Assembly (NCBI GenBank): GCA_903906315.1
Contig: CAIVJW010000035.1
Location: 16,863-80,862 of the forward strand
Length of the DNA stretch: 64,000 nucleotides
From: an uncultured delta proteobacterium
GTDB lineage: Bacteria > Myxococcota_A > Polyangia > Polyangiales > Polyangiaceae
Direction of reading: 5' to 3'
The notes beneath the pieces were generated by a model. The model did no database searches. It was given only the letters and a program-made list of their open reading frames with translations, and was not told where the DNA came from. Below, piece after piece: positions 9,037 through 21,220 of the stretch (position 1 is the stretch's first letter; the number at the start of each line of letters is the position of its first letter). The translations under genes and the position numbers were made by a program.

Positions 9037-11016
9037 GTGACGGTTCTAGACGACGAGATCCGCTTCTACGTCGAGGGCGGCGCGATCGGCCCCGGGCCGT
9101 TCACCGACGACGAGCTGCGCGACGCCCTGCGCGAGGGGCGGCTCGACCCCGGCGTGCCCGTCCGCCTCGCCGGTCACGACCTGCTCGTCCCCGCGCACGC
9201 GTGGGCGACGTTCGCCCGCGAGCGCACGCTCGCCTCGCTGCCGCCGCCTCCCTCGCCCGAGGGCGCGCTCTCGGAGCTCGTCGCCGCGCTGAAGACCACG
9301 CCGGCCAGCGTTCGCGACATGCTGCTCTGGTGCACCCGCGAGGGGAACGTGACCTCCGGGCCGTTCACCGGCGGCGAGCTGCGCAGGCTGCTCGCCTCGG
9401 GGCGGATGAAGACGGCCCTCGTGGCGATCGTCGACACGACGGACTGGTACTCGGTGCGGCTCGTCTTCGGCGCCGGCGCCGCGCCGCCCGAGTCCACGCG
9501 AGGTCCCTCGGGGATCGCGGACGACGGGCCGCTCTCGGCCGGTCGCCGGTCGCCCCGGCCCGACGACCCGCCGAACCTGCTCGCCGTGGCGCGCGATCCG
9601 CTGACCCGCTGCCCCACCTGCCTCGAGGCCGTGCCGCGATCGGCGGAGCTCTGCCCTCACTGCGACGAGCCGACCGACGTGCTCGCGCCGCCCTCGACGT
9701 CGCGGCCCGCGTCGCTTGGCGAGGACGGGCGCGAGCCGACCTGGCTCGCCATGCACTGGCGGCCGCTCGTCACGCTCGGCGCGATCGCGGCGCTGGTGTG
9801 CTGCGGGATCGCCCTGCGCTACCTCGCGCCGAACCGCTTCCTGCCCGAGCGCGCCCTCACCGCGCGCCCCCCCGCGCAGACGCCCGCGACCTGCACGCCC
9901 GCGTGCTGGCCGGGCGAGGCCTGCACCGTCGGCAAGTGCACCTGGCTCGCGCCGAACGACGTCGGGCACCTTCCTGACGCGCCCGTCGTGTCGGGTCCGT
10001 TCGCGCTCCCGAAGGACGTCTCCGACGTGCTGCCGCTCGATCGCGAGCGCTTCCTGGTCGCCACGCTCGTGGGCCTCGAGGTCCGCGACGCGCGCACCGG
10101 CGAGGTGCAGAGCCTCGTCAGCGAGGTGCCGCAGGCGCGCCGCCTCACGCGCGTGGGAGAGGTCGTCTACGCGACCGGCCCGACGCGCGTGTCGGTGGTC
10201 GACGTCGCGACGAGCCGCCTGCGCAAGTCGATCGAGCTCGGATCGCAGGTCGGATCGCTCGCCGTCGGCGCCTCCGGGCGGCGGGTGCTCGCCTCCCTGC
10301 CGAGCGCGCACGCGGTCGCCATCCTCGCGACCGAGTACCACGCCGAGATCGACCGCATCTTCTTCGGCGACGACCCGGTCGGCCCCGTCGGCACCGACGA
10401 CACCGGCAAGCGCGCGCTGACGACGACGGGCCAGGTGCCGCTCGCCGGGCTGCGCGATCCCACGGGCGGCGCCGTCTACGCGTTCGACCCGAGCCGGCTC
10501 GCGTCCGAGCAGGATCGCGTGCGCGCGTCGATGATCGGCAACCCCGTCAGCGTGCTGATGACGCCGGACGGCGAGTGGAGCTTCGTCGTGCTGCGTGCCG
10601 AGGACGCCCTCGTGCCCCTCGAGTGGCTGCCCTCCGGGGCGGTCGGCCAGCGCGAGCGCGTTCCGACGTGCCGCGAGCCGGAGCAGGTCGAGCTCGTGCG
10701 GCGCGATCGCCGCGCGATCGTGCGGTGCAGCGAGGGGCGCGCGCTCGACGTCGTGGACCTCGCCACGCGCAAGCACGTGCGGCGCGTCAGCTTCAACGCC
10801 CGCGCCGCCGACCTCGCCGTCTCCCCCGACGGGCGGCAGGCCGTCGTCGCGCTGCCCGGGGACAGCTCGGGCTGGGTCGCGCTGGTCGATCTCGACACGT
10901 ACCTCGTGAAGCTCGTCCTCTTGCCCGCGGAGCCCACGCGCGTGCGCCTGTCGCCCGATGGCACCGCGGCGCTCGTCTTCTCGGACCGATCGAAGGTCGC
11001 GTGGGTCCTGCGATGA
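9037..11016 (+). CDS. GYF_2-domain, zinc-ribbon, single-TM, beta-propeller protein
   Basis: 659 residues from GTG 9037; a TAGTCC eight bases upstream may be a -10. Two GYF_2-like (DUF4339) modules lie at about 7-50 (FYVEGGAIGPGPFTDDELRD) and about 98-145 (CTREGNVTSGPFTGGELRR). A zinc ribbon CPTC...CPHC sits at about 192-209 and one TM helix at about 244-265. A short Cys-rich segment follows (CTPACWPGEACTVGKC), then a YVTN/WD-like beta-propeller to the end with recurring blade phrases such as LAVSPDGRQAVVAL. The topology implies cytosolic GYF/zinc parts and an external propeller. It overlaps the next gene (ATGA), which shares the zinc-ribbon/TM/propeller plan. GYF_2 modules are thought to bind protein partners; the function is unknown. 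Confidence 0.8.
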   Translation: MTVLDDEIRFYVEGGAIGPGPFTDDELRDALREGRLDPGVPVRLAGHDLLVPAHAWATFARERTLASLPPPPSPEGALSELVAALKTTPASVRDMLLWCTREGNVTSGPFTGGELRRLLASGRMKTALVAIVDTTDWYSVRLVFGAGAAPPESTRGPSGIADDGPLSAGRRSPRPDDPPNLLAVARDPLTRCPTCLEAVPRSAELCPHCDEPTDVLAPPSTSRPASLGEDGREPTWLAMHWRPLVTLGAIAALVCCGIALRYLAPNRFLPERALTARPPAQTPATCTPACWPGEACTVGKCTWLAPNDVGHLPDAPVVSGPFALPKDVSDVLPLDRERFLVATLVGLEVRDARTGEVQSLVSEVPQARRLTRVGEVVYATGPTRVSVVDVATSRLRKSIELGSQVGSLAVGASGRRVLASLPSAHAVAILATEYHAEIDRIFFGDDPVGPVGTDDTGKRALTTTGQVPLAGLRDPTGGAVYAFDPSRLASEQDRVRASMIGNPVSVLMTPDGEWSFVVLRAEDALVPLEWLPSGAVGQRERVPTCREPEQVELVRRDRRAIVRCSEGRALDVVDLATRKHVRRVSFNARAADLAVSPDGRQAVVALPGDSSGWVALVDLDTYLVKLVLLPAEPTRVRLSPDGTAALVFSDRSKVAWVLR

Positions 11017-12398
11017 CCGACCGCCGGGTCCCGTGCGCCGCGTGCGGCGCGCCCATCCTCGAGGGCGCGAGGAAGTGCCATGCGTGCAAGCGCTGGGTGG
11101 TCGAGCCGCCGGGATCGCCCAAGTTTCCCCGCGCCGCGCTGATCACGGCGAGCGCGGTCGCGACCGTGATGGCCGTCCTCGTCACCACGCGCGAGTCGCC
11201 GGTCGGCGAGGCGCCGCCGCTGACCCCGATCGGCCCCGCGGGATCCTCGTCCGCCGCCGGCCACCCCGCGCCGGCCTCGATCGGCCCGGAGGTCATCGAG
11301 CCCGAGAAGCGCCGCCCGCCGGCGGACCCGACCGCGCGGTGGAAGGCGCGCGAGCTCAAGATCGGCGAGGTCCACCCCCTCGACCTCGAGTTCGACGCGA
11401 CCGGCACCGACCTCTTCGTCAGCGCCGACGACGCCACGCTGCGCGAGTACCGGATCAAGACCGGCGACCTGATCCACAAGGCGTCGGTGCCCGCGCAAGG
11501 CGACCACATCCGCCTGCTCTTCGACCGCTACGTCGCCGTCCTGCGCCACCAGGACGCGGGCCGCATCCCGATCATGGACACGACCGCGTGGGACCGCGAT
11601 CCGGTGCTCCTCGACGTCGGTCGCTCGCCCGGTGACATCATCGCGCTCCCCGACGGCAAGAGCGTCATCGCCGCGACGGTCGAGGGCAAGCACGTGATCC
11701 GCTTCGAGCTCCCCTCGGGCGCGCGCGTCGCCGACATCGTCCTGCCGCACGCCACGGGCCAGCTCTTCCTCGTGCACGCCGAAGGGCGGCCGTACGTCGC
11801 GGCCATGGGCGCGCTCTCGCACGGGGGCCAGCCCGCCGGCGCGTGGATCGACCTCTTCGACCCCGACGAGAACCCGTTCGGCGCCACCCGCCGCAGCATC
11901 TCCGTCGGGCGCGAGCCGCAGGCGGGCGCGGTCTCGGCGACCGGAGGATCGCTGTTCTTCCCGGACCGCGTCTCGAACAGCGCGACGCTGCTCCGGGTCG
12001 CCGCGACGACGGTCACGAAGACGACGCCGGTCGGGCAGGGGCCCGTGGCGGCGTTCCTGCTCGACGGCGACCGCTGGGGCATCACCCTGAACAGCGCGGC
12101 GCGCACGGCCACGGTCGTGGACCTCGCGACCATGAAGGTGCAGTCGACGCTCATGCTGAGCGGCGAGCCTTCGACCGGCGTCGCGTCGCCCGACGGCCGC
12201 ACGCTCTTCGTCGCGCTCGGTGGGCTCGAGTGGCCGCCGAAGGGATCGGGCGTCGCCGTCATCGCGGGCGATCCGCCGAAGGTGGTCGCGTCCCTCGTCA
12301 CCGGGCAGGGCGCGTGCGCGGTCGCGGTCGCGCGCGACGGATCGCGCGCCGCCGTGGCCAACTGGTGGGACAAGTCGATCACCGTGCTCGAGCAGTGA
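11013..12398 (+). CDS. Zinc-ribbon, single-TM, beta-propeller protein
   Basis: 461 residues. ATG 11013 overlaps the previous stop by four bases, so translation is probably coupled. An N-terminal zinc ribbon has Cys8, Cys11, Cys22 and Cys25 (CAACGAPILEGARKCHAC). A TM helix at about 40-58 follows, then a Pro/Ala linker and a YVTN-like propeller (for example LEFDATGTDLFVSADDATL and GVASPDGRTLFVALGG). It is a shorter paralogue of the preceding protein without the GYF_2 modules. The pair may form an envelope-spanning complex with cytosolic zinc ribbons and periplasmic propellers; this is inference. Confidence 0.78.
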   Translation: MTDRRVPCAACGAPILEGARKCHACKRWVVEPPGSPKFPRAALITASAVATVMAVLVTTRESPVGEAPPLTPIGPAGSSSAAGHPAPASIGPEVIEPEKRRPPADPTARWKARELKIGEVHPLDLEFDATGTDLFVSADDATLREYRIKTGDLIHKASVPAQGDHIRLLFDRYVAVLRHQDAGRIPIMDTTAWDRDPVLLDVGRSPGDIIALPDGKSVIAATVEGKHVIRFELPSGARVADIVLPHATGQLFLVHAEGRPYVAAMGALSHGGQPAGAWIDLFDPDENPFGATRRSISVGREPQAGAVSATGGSLFFPDRVSNSATLLRVAATTVTKTTPVGQGPVAAFLLDGDRWGITLNSAARTATVVDLATMKVQSTLMLSGEPSTGVASPDGRTLFVALGGLEWPPKGSGVAVIAGDPPKVVASLVTGQGACAVAVARDGSRAAVANWWDKSITVLEQ

Positions 12399-12531
12399 TC
12401 GAGGGGGGCGGCGTCCGCTGCCCGGGCACGCGACCGAACCCCCGCTCATCGAACCCAGCCGCCTTCGACTGCTGCGTGGTCGGCCGCGAACGCCGGCCTG
12501 CGTCGTGCGGACCGCCGCGCTGCTGCGAGGG

Positions 12532-12547
12532 TATTCTACCGTGGTAG
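12532..12547 (+). promoter_or_regulatory. -10-like TATTCT overlapping an inverted repeat
   Basis: TATTCT at 12532-12537 overlaps CTACC-GT-GGTAG (12536-12547), a 5-bp inverted repeat, just upstream of the antitoxin-like start at 12557. Antitoxins usually autoregulate through such operators. Assignment is by position only. Confidence 0.4.
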
Positions 12548-12556
12548 GACTCGGGC

Positions 12557-12814
12557 ATGGGGCAGGTCGCGGCCAAGCTCTCCATCCGCGTCCCTGGCGA
12601 GCTTGCAGCTGAGGTTCGTCGCCGGGGCGGCGTGCGAGGGCTCTCCGGGTTCGTCGCCCGGGCCATCGCGCACGAGATCGAGCGTGAGCAACTCGGCGCG
12701 CTGCTGGTCGTGGACGACGAGTCGATCCCGCCGACGTCGAAGTCGCCGTGGAGGACAGGCCCTCGGGGCCGCGCGACGTTTGGGTCGTCCGCCCCGATCG
12801 GAGGAGACCCATGA
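12557..12814 (+). CDS. Antitoxin-like protein, probably with a frameshifted C-terminus
   Basis: 85 residues. A purine-rich TAGGA lies seven bases before ATG 12557. The first 50 residues (KLSIRVPGELAAEVRRRG, LSGFVARAIAHEIEREQL) resemble a ribbon-helix-helix antitoxin. After about residue 55 the reading turns into an unlikely Ser/Pro/Arg tail, while the next frame reads DVEVAVEDR, more like a normal acidic antitoxin end. A frameshift near 12730 is therefore likely. The stop overlaps ATG 12811, which is preceded by GGAGGA, the usual toxin-antitoxin layout. No intact toxin follows. Confidence 0.5.
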   Translation: MGQVAAKLSIRVPGELAAEVRRRGGVRGLSGFVARAIAHEIEREQLGALLVVDDESIPPTSKSPWRTGPRGRATFGSSAPIGGDP

Positions 12815-12960
12815 ACCGCCTGCCGTCTCGCGAGCTGACCGTGACCGTCGCGACCATCCTCACGGTCGCCCTGCCGATCGAGGATCCCGTGGGAGCGGGC
12901 GCCGCCGGCGCTTGTCGCCTTGCGCCCTTGGGGCTGACTCCGGGCCCGCTTCCTGGAGCC
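12811..12960 (+). pseudogene. Possible remnant of a partner toxin
   Basis: ATG 12811 has a strong GGAGGA five bases upstream and overlaps the antitoxin stop, as a toxin gene would. The reading begins MNRLPSRELTVTVATILT, then IEDPVGAGAAGACRL, which faintly recalls the second half of PIN (VapC) toxins. Beyond about 12960 the open frame becomes Arg/Ser-rich and non-protein-like. No PIN aspartates are visible. I treat this as a decayed toxin; the family is uncertain. Confidence 0.3.
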
Positions 12961-12968
12961 CGAGAGGC

Positions 12969-13119
12969 TTCTCGGCGAGCGTCTAGCTTGACCCTCGCCG
13001 AAAAACGCTTCCGCCTTGGCGACCGTCCAAGAGCCGTGATTTTCACCGCTTCTGCTCCGGGTGGCCCACGAGTCCCGCGCGAGGTTGCTGCAAATCCTTC
13101 TCGGCGAGGGTCTAGCTTG
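12969..13119. repeat. Pair of 22-bp direct repeats
   Basis: TTCTCGGCGAG(c/g)GTCTAGCTTG occurs at 12969-12990 and 13098-13119 with one mismatch. GACCCTCGCCGA at 12990-13001 is an inverted copy of the core of the second repeat. The pair flanks about 107 bases without a gene, in a stretch of decayed genes. It may be a deletion or mobile-element scar. Confidence 0.65.
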
Positions 13120-13432
13120 CGGCGTCCCCTTCGGCGGCGGCCCACGTCGCGTCCACCGGCGAGAGCTTCGATCCGCGCCCGACGAGGAACGCGTTGCCGC
13201 GCCACACGACGCGCCGGCTGGTCCAGCCGAGCCCCCAGCAGAGGCGCGCGACGATCGCGCGCGCGGGCTCGAGCAGCTTGAGCCCGCTCACCCAGGGCTT
13301 CGTCTTCTCTGCCTTCGTCTGGCGGTGGCGAAGCCTCGACCACATGAACGTGCCGTGCGCGACGGCGTAGAGCGTGGCGGACAGCGCCGTGGGCAGGACG
13401 GTCGTCCGCGTTTGCGCGTTGCATGCGCGCAA
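13112..13432 (-). pseudogene. C-terminal fragment of a ceramide-glucosyltransferase-like (GT21/HpnI) protein
   Basis: Up to 106 residues. The end, RRVVWRGNAFLVGRGSKL, matches the conserved C-terminal phrase of GT21/HpnI glycosyltransferases (WRGxxxxxGxxGxL), and LEPARAIVARLCWGLGW fits the preceding membrane-proximal helix. The catalytic domain is absent: upstream (13433-13615) no glycosyltransferase motif is readable. The fragment begins beside the second direct repeat. Probably a remnant left by a deletion. Confidence 0.5.
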
Positions 13433-13615
13433 CGTGATCGGCGCGCGTGACTTCCCCGCGACGCGGGGGCGTCCCGAGGGCGAAGCGAGACCTGCGCCGC
13501 GCCACGTTCACGCCGAGGTCGCGCGATCGACGCGCGCTGCCGCTCGCGAGCCGCCGACCCAGGGCGCGCGAGGAGCCTTCGGCGCCGCTCCTTCGATCGA
13601 TCGACGCCGACCGCG

Positions 13616-17233
<3,618 letters not shown>

Positions 17234-17350
17234 GTTGCTCTCGCTCTGCGCCGCCCGGTGAAGGTGCCCGGCCGACGACGGCCCGAATGATCGGATTCGG
17301 CCGTCACTCCGTCAAGCGCGGTCCCGGCGCGTACGACCCTGGAAACTGCG

Positions 17351-19447
17351 TCACTTTGGGGGCGGCAGCGCGCAGTGACCGTTGATGCAGAGGAAGCCCT
17401 GGTCCGCATTGCAGCAGTCCGCCGCCGTGACGCACTTCTCGTACTCCTGCGCGCAGCCGCTCGGCGGCGGGACGCACACCCGGCTGGCCGCCCCGCCGTC
17501 GCCGCTCACCTGGCGGCAGTAGCCGTTGCAGCACTCGTCGCCCGTGTCGCAGCCTTGCCCGTCCTGACGGCACGGGTCGAGCACCCAGTAGCCTCGCATG
17601 TTCCCGGACGCGTCCTCCTGCCCCGTCAGGTAGAAGGCCGGGTGGCTCGGGTCCTGGCCGGGCACGTAGTCGATGTCGATCGCGGCGACCCAGAGCTTCT
17701 TGCGCTTCGTGTCGCCGTAATTGCCAGTCTCCGGCGTGTTGATGAGGTTGCCATACTGGCGTCGGCTGGTGAACACGACCCAGTAGTAGCCGCCGACGGC
17801 CACGGGCAGGACGTTCGGCTCGTAGTTGCGGTGCTCGTCGTCCGCGCCATACGGCAGGTAGATCGTGCCGCCCTCGTAGCCGTTGAGCCGATCGAGCGGC
17901 GTGATGGTCTTGGTCTTCGCGTCGGCGAGCTGCAGGACCGATCGCTGCCCGCCCCAGGTGCCGTAGTTCGGCTGCGTGCCCACGCTGCTCTGCCCGAGGT
18001 GCGCGTCGACGACGACGCCGTTCGAATCGGGCAGAAACGAGGGCCAGCCGAGCAGGTCGTCCGGCGCCGCGTTGGCGATCGGCTGCAGGTCCGAGAACGT
18101 CTTGGTGGCCGCGTCGAACTTCATCACCGCGAGCGTGTTGCCCTGGTCCTCGTGGTTGAACGCGAACCGCGTCCCGTCCGGCGAGAACGCGGGCGTGGCC
18201 GCGTGACCCACGACGCCGTCGAGCCCCGGCGCCGCGATCGAGTTGCCGGTGGCGACGTCGTAGAGGCGGGAGGGATCCTCGTTCCACATGCCGCCGATGC
18301 GGCGGCCCGAGGTCGACACCGCGAGCGCGCCGTTCGGCGTCACGGCGGGGAAGCAGTAGGCGTCGTCGACGCGGTTCTTGCTCTCCGCGCCGTTGGCGCC
18401 GAGGTCGTAGACCGCGCCGGTGTGGTAGGTGTCGCTCGACGCGAACATCAGGTTGCCCTGCGCGCTGACCGTGTGGCAGACGGTGCATTTTCCCGCGCCG
18501 CCGACCAGGATCTGCGCCTTCTGCCCGGGCTTCAGGTGCAGCACCGCGCCCTGGTTGCCCGCGAGCTGCGAGTCGTAGCTGTTGTAGTAGACGGTGCCCT
18601 TCAGCGACCCGGCTGCGATCCTCCAGCGCTCGGTGACGGGGCCGGTCACCTGGCCGCCCTGGATCTTGCTGACGTTGACGACGAGGTCTTCGCCGGGCGC
18701 GACGCTGTTCGTGAGCGCCTTCCACGTGTTCGGCGGAAGGTCGACGCGCGTGGGGCTCGATCCTGCGAAAAACCCGCTGTAGACGATGCCCTGCGACTGG
18801 GTCCCCGCGTGTACGTACACGCCGTCGGCGCCCGATCCGGCGAGCTGGAGCGTCGGGGCCTCGAGGCCGCGCGGGAAGACCGTCTTGTCGTAGGGGTAGA
18901 GCCACTTGAAGCCCGCGTCTGCCGCGCCGCCCTTCACGAGCGCGTCCATGTCGGCCGGGCTCAGATTGCCCGGGTTCTCGGTGATCGTGAGGCCGATCGT
19001 GAGGCTGGTCGTCGCCGCCGCCTTGCCGAACTGCGCCGCGATGTGGCCGACGCCGCCCGCGGTCCCGGACGCGGTGAAGAGGCCATTGCCATCGATCGCG
19101 CCGAGATCGGCGCGGTCGAGCGACCAGATCGCCGCCGTCGGCTTGCTCTCGAAGATCGCCTGGAACTGCACGGTGAGCGGCTGGCCCGTGTACTGCACGG
19201 TCGGGTTCGCGGGCTGGATCGACAGGCCCGAAGGGCTGCCCGCGTCGGAGATGACGACGTCGCCGCCCTGCCCGAGCAGGCCGCCCTCGCCGCCGCCGCC
19301 CGCGCCCGTCGTCGCGCTGCTGGCTCCGCCGGATCCGGCACCGTCGCCGAACGTCGTCCCTTCCTGGGTCGCGCTGCACACCACGCCGCTCGCGGCGAGG
19401 CACACCGCGCTCGCGACCGTGAACCACGTGCCTCGTCGAGCATTCAT
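17351..19447 (-). CDS. Secreted CxxCH / Ig-like / propeller protein with Cys-rich tail
   Basis: 698 residues. ATG 19447 is chosen because GGAGGG sits seven bases upstream; an in-frame TTG lies further out. A signal peptide is followed by a Gly/Ser/Thr stalk. A Big_2-like immunoglobulin domain (about 65-150, including IWSLDRADLGAIDGNGLFTA) precedes a region with one heme-attachment motif, CTVCH. TolB-like blades follow (for example TPAFSPDGTRFAF). Two C-terminal Cys clusters (CDTGDECCNGYC and CVTAADCCNADQGFLC) close the protein. A shorter relative lies at 22385-23502, sharing the CxxCH-then-propeller order. Whether heme is really bound is unknown. Probably cell-surface. Confidence 0.75.
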   Translation of the reverse strand: MNARRGTWFTVASAVCLAASGVVCSATQEGTTFGDGAGSGGASSATTGAGGGGEGGLLGQGGDVVISDAGSPSGLSIQPANPTVQYTGQPLTVQFQAIFESKPTAAIWSLDRADLGAIDGNGLFTASGTAGGVGHIAAQFGKAAATTSLTIGLTITENPGNLSPADMDALVKGGAADAGFKWLYPYDKTVFPRGLEAPTLQLAGSGADGVYVHAGTQSQGIVYSGFFAGSSPTRVDLPPNTWKALTNSVAPGEDLVVNVSKIQGGQVTGPVTERWRIAAGSLKGTVYYNSYDSQLAGNQGAVLHLKPGQKAQILVGGAGKCTVCHTVSAQGNLMFASSDTYHTGAVYDLGANGAESKNRVDDAYCFPAVTPNGALAVSTSGRRIGGMWNEDPSRLYDVATGNSIAAPGLDGVVGHAATPAFSPDGTRFAFNHEDQGNTLAVMKFDAATKTFSDLQPIANAAPDDLLGWPSFLPDSNGVVVDAHLGQSSVGTQPNYGTWGGQRSVLQLADAKTKTITPLDRLNGYEGGTIYLPYGADDEHRNYEPNVLPVAVGGYYWVVFTSRRQYGNLINTPETGNYGDTKRKKLWVAAIDIDYVPGQDPSHPAFYLTGQEDASGNMRGYWVLDPCRQDGQGCDTGDECCNGYCRQVSGDGGAASRVCVPPPSGCAQEYEKCVTAADCCNADQGFLCINGHCALPPPK

Positions 19448-19603
19448 CGGGGGACCCTCCAATCCCCGAGGATACCGCGGAAGCCCGCGCCGCAGGACGT
19501 CGCGCGCTCGTGGGTGAGCCGCCGCCCCCTCGAAGGGCCGAATACGGCTCGCTGGCCCGCTTGTTTCCGTCGGCGGCGTCGCGCCGAGGCGGCGCCCCGT
19601 CGT

Positions 19604-20464
19604 TCAGCGCGTCGCGCTCGTCGCGCTCTGCGCCACGGGGCCGAGCGCGATCGGCGCCGGCAGGAGGCGCGTGCGCGGGCCCTCCTCGCCGCGGCTCGAA
19701 GCGTCGGCGAACGCCACGAGCGCGGTCGTTTGCAGCCCGACGCGCTTCGCGAGGGACTTCGCCGCGGCCGCCGCCGCGCTCGCCTGAAGCTCGCGGTGCG
19801 ATCGCCCCGCGCCCACCATGAGCTCGACCTCGGAGATGACCATCGGCTCGACGACGGAGAAGAGCACCGTGCCCGTGCGCACGTCGAGCAGGTCGGCCTG
19901 CGCGATCCCCTGGCTCTTCACGGTCACGCCGGGCGCGACGAACATGCCGAGGACCGTCGGGTAGAGCCACGCCCAGCCGTTCAGGTGCGTCTCGTCCTCG
20001 AACGTCTCCGAGTACAAGAGCAGGTAGCGGAGCCGGTAGCGCGCCGCGAGCGCGCGCAGGCCCTCGATGCCGCCGACGTTCGGCAGGTCGGTCGACACGT
20101 CGCTCACGTGCGAGAAGTAGGGCGCGCCGACGAGCGATCGGGCGAGGTTCTGCGCGGCGATGCTGCGGGTCGCGACGTTCACCGGCCCCGACGGGTCGAA
20201 CGGCCGCGCGAGCGGCACGACGCCGACGCGGGCGGGGAACTGCAGATCGACCGGCGCTTCGAGCACTTTCTGGAGATCGGCCTCCGAGAGCGCGCCGCTC
20301 GGGTCCCGGGCGAAGAGCGATCGCGACAGGACCGGCGGGGCGGCCGGCGCGGCGGCGACCTCCGCGGCGCGCGCCGGGTGCCCGTGGCTGGGGGCTGCGC
20401 CGCAGCCGGGGGTGAGCGCGAGGAGCGAGAGCGCGGAGGCGAGGGTCGCGATCGTCGGGTTCAT
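19604..20464 (-). CDS. Lipoprotein of unknown function, rhombotarget-like
   Basis: 286 residues. ATG 20464 has GAGG four bases upstream. The signal sequence ends LALTPGC; TPGC is a weaker lipobox. The body has no recognisable catalytic motif. The stretch RYLLLYSETFED...WLYPTVLGMFVAPG...ADLLDVRTGTVLFS has the same order of features as the rhombotarget lipoprotein family (a protein often near rhombosortase systems), but I am unsure. The C-terminus is Ala-rich. It lies 47 bases downstream of orn on the same strand with a small hairpin between. Confidence 0.6.
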   Translation of the reverse strand: MNPTIATLASALSLLALTPGCGAAPSHGHPARAAEVAAAPAAPPVLSRSLFARDPSGALSEADLQKVLEAPVDLQFPARVGVVPLARPFDPSGPVNVATRSIAAQNLARSLVGAPYFSHVSDVSTDLPNVGGIEGLRALAARYRLRYLLLYSETFEDETHLNGWAWLYPTVLGMFVAPGVTVKSQGIAQADLLDVRTGTVLFSVVEPMVISEVELMVGAGRSHRELQASAAAAAAKSLAKRVGLQTTALVAFADASSRGEEGPRTRLLPAPIALGPVAQSATSATR

Positions 20465-20467
20465 GGT

Positions 20468-20483
20468 GCCTCGAGAACGAGGC
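20468..20483 (-). terminator. Short hairpin after orn
   Basis: GCCTCG-AGAA-CGAGGC, a perfect 6-bp stem with a tetraloop, between the orn stop and the next start. There is no U tract. Confidence 0.35.
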
Positions 20484-20511
20484 GCGGGCGGCGCGGCTTA
20501 CACGCGGGCGA

Positions 20512-21072
20512 TCAGGCCGAGGGCAGCGGGACGAAGACCTTGGTGCGGTACCACTTGAGCTCCTCGATCGACTCGCGGACGTCGTCGAGCGCGCGGTGGA
20601 CCTCGCGCTTCTTCGGCACCTGCTGCTCCTGCGGATACCAGCGCCGCACGAGCTCCTTGATCGTCGAGACGTCGACGACGCGGTAGTGCAGGTGTCCGAG
20701 CACGCCCGGCATGTACTTCTCGAGGAACTGGCGGTCCTTCCAGACCGAGTTGCCGCAGAGCGGGGAGGTGCCCTTGTCGACGTGCGCGGAGAGGAACGCG
20801 AGCGTCTGCGCGGCGGCGTCCTCGAGCGACACGGTCGAGGTGCGGATGCGATCGATCAGCCCCGACCGCGTGTGCAGCTGCCGCACGAAGTCGTTCATCG
20901 TCGCGAGCACGCTCTCGGGCTGGTGGATCACGAGCTCCGGGCCCTGCGCGACGATCTCGAGCTGCGAGTCGGTGACGATCGAGGCGATCTCCACGATGTG
21001 GCAGGACTCGGGCTCGAGGCCCGTCATCTCGAGATCGATCCAGAACAGCCGCCGTGCCGACGAATCCACCAT
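20512..21072 (-). CDS. orn: Oligoribonuclease
   Basis: 186 residues, the normal size. It degrades 2-5-nt RNA and pGpG to mononucleotides in the cytoplasm, so it also ends c-di-GMP turnover. DEDDh motifs are visible: WIDLEMTGL (Asp and Glu near the N-terminus), the central NSVWKDRQFLEKYMP region and HRALDDVRESI (His and Asp). ATG 21072 is preferred because a TAGCAT hexamer lies exactly seven bases upstream and homology begins right after it; a longer open frame upstream is Arg/Pro-rich and not Orn-like. It is divergent from the zinc exporter gene. Confidence 0.97.
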   Translation of the reverse strand: MVDSSARRLFWIDLEMTGLEPESCHIVEIASIVTDSQLEIVAQGPELVIHQPESVLATMNDFVRQLHTRSGLIDRIRTSTVSLEDAAAQTLAFLSAHVDKGTSPLCGNSVWKDRQFLEKYMPGVLGHLHYRVVDVSTIKELVRRWYPQEQQVPKKREVHRALDDVRESIEELKWYRTKVFVPLPSA

Positions 21073-21079
21073 GCGCGCG

Positions 21080-21085
21080 ATGCTA
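21080..21085 (-). promoter_or_regulatory. -10-like TAGCAT, leaderless spacing
   Basis: TAGCAT exactly 7 nt before the orn ATG (21072). Confidence 0.6.
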
Positions 21086-21207
21086 CTCCAAGGCGTCGCC
21101 GCGCGTCCGCCGCGCGATGGCGGTCGCGGACCGGGCGGGGCAGAAGTTTCGCGTGCTAAGCATCTGCGGGGCCGCCGCGCGGCGAGGCGCTCGCTCGCGT
21201 TCGGCCC

Positions 21208-21213
21208 TATAGT
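21208..21213 (+). promoter_or_regulatory. -10-like TATAGT, leaderless spacing
   Basis: TATAGT exactly 7 nt before ATG 21221 of the cation exporter. The intervening GCCGCGC holds no ribosome-binding site. Confidence 0.65.
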
Positions 21214-21220
21214 GCCGCGC

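Noticed and set aside
13000..13281. Continuation of the toxin-like frame beyond 12960
   Set aside because: Becomes Arg/Ser/Pro-rich and overlaps the direct repeats; not protein-like.
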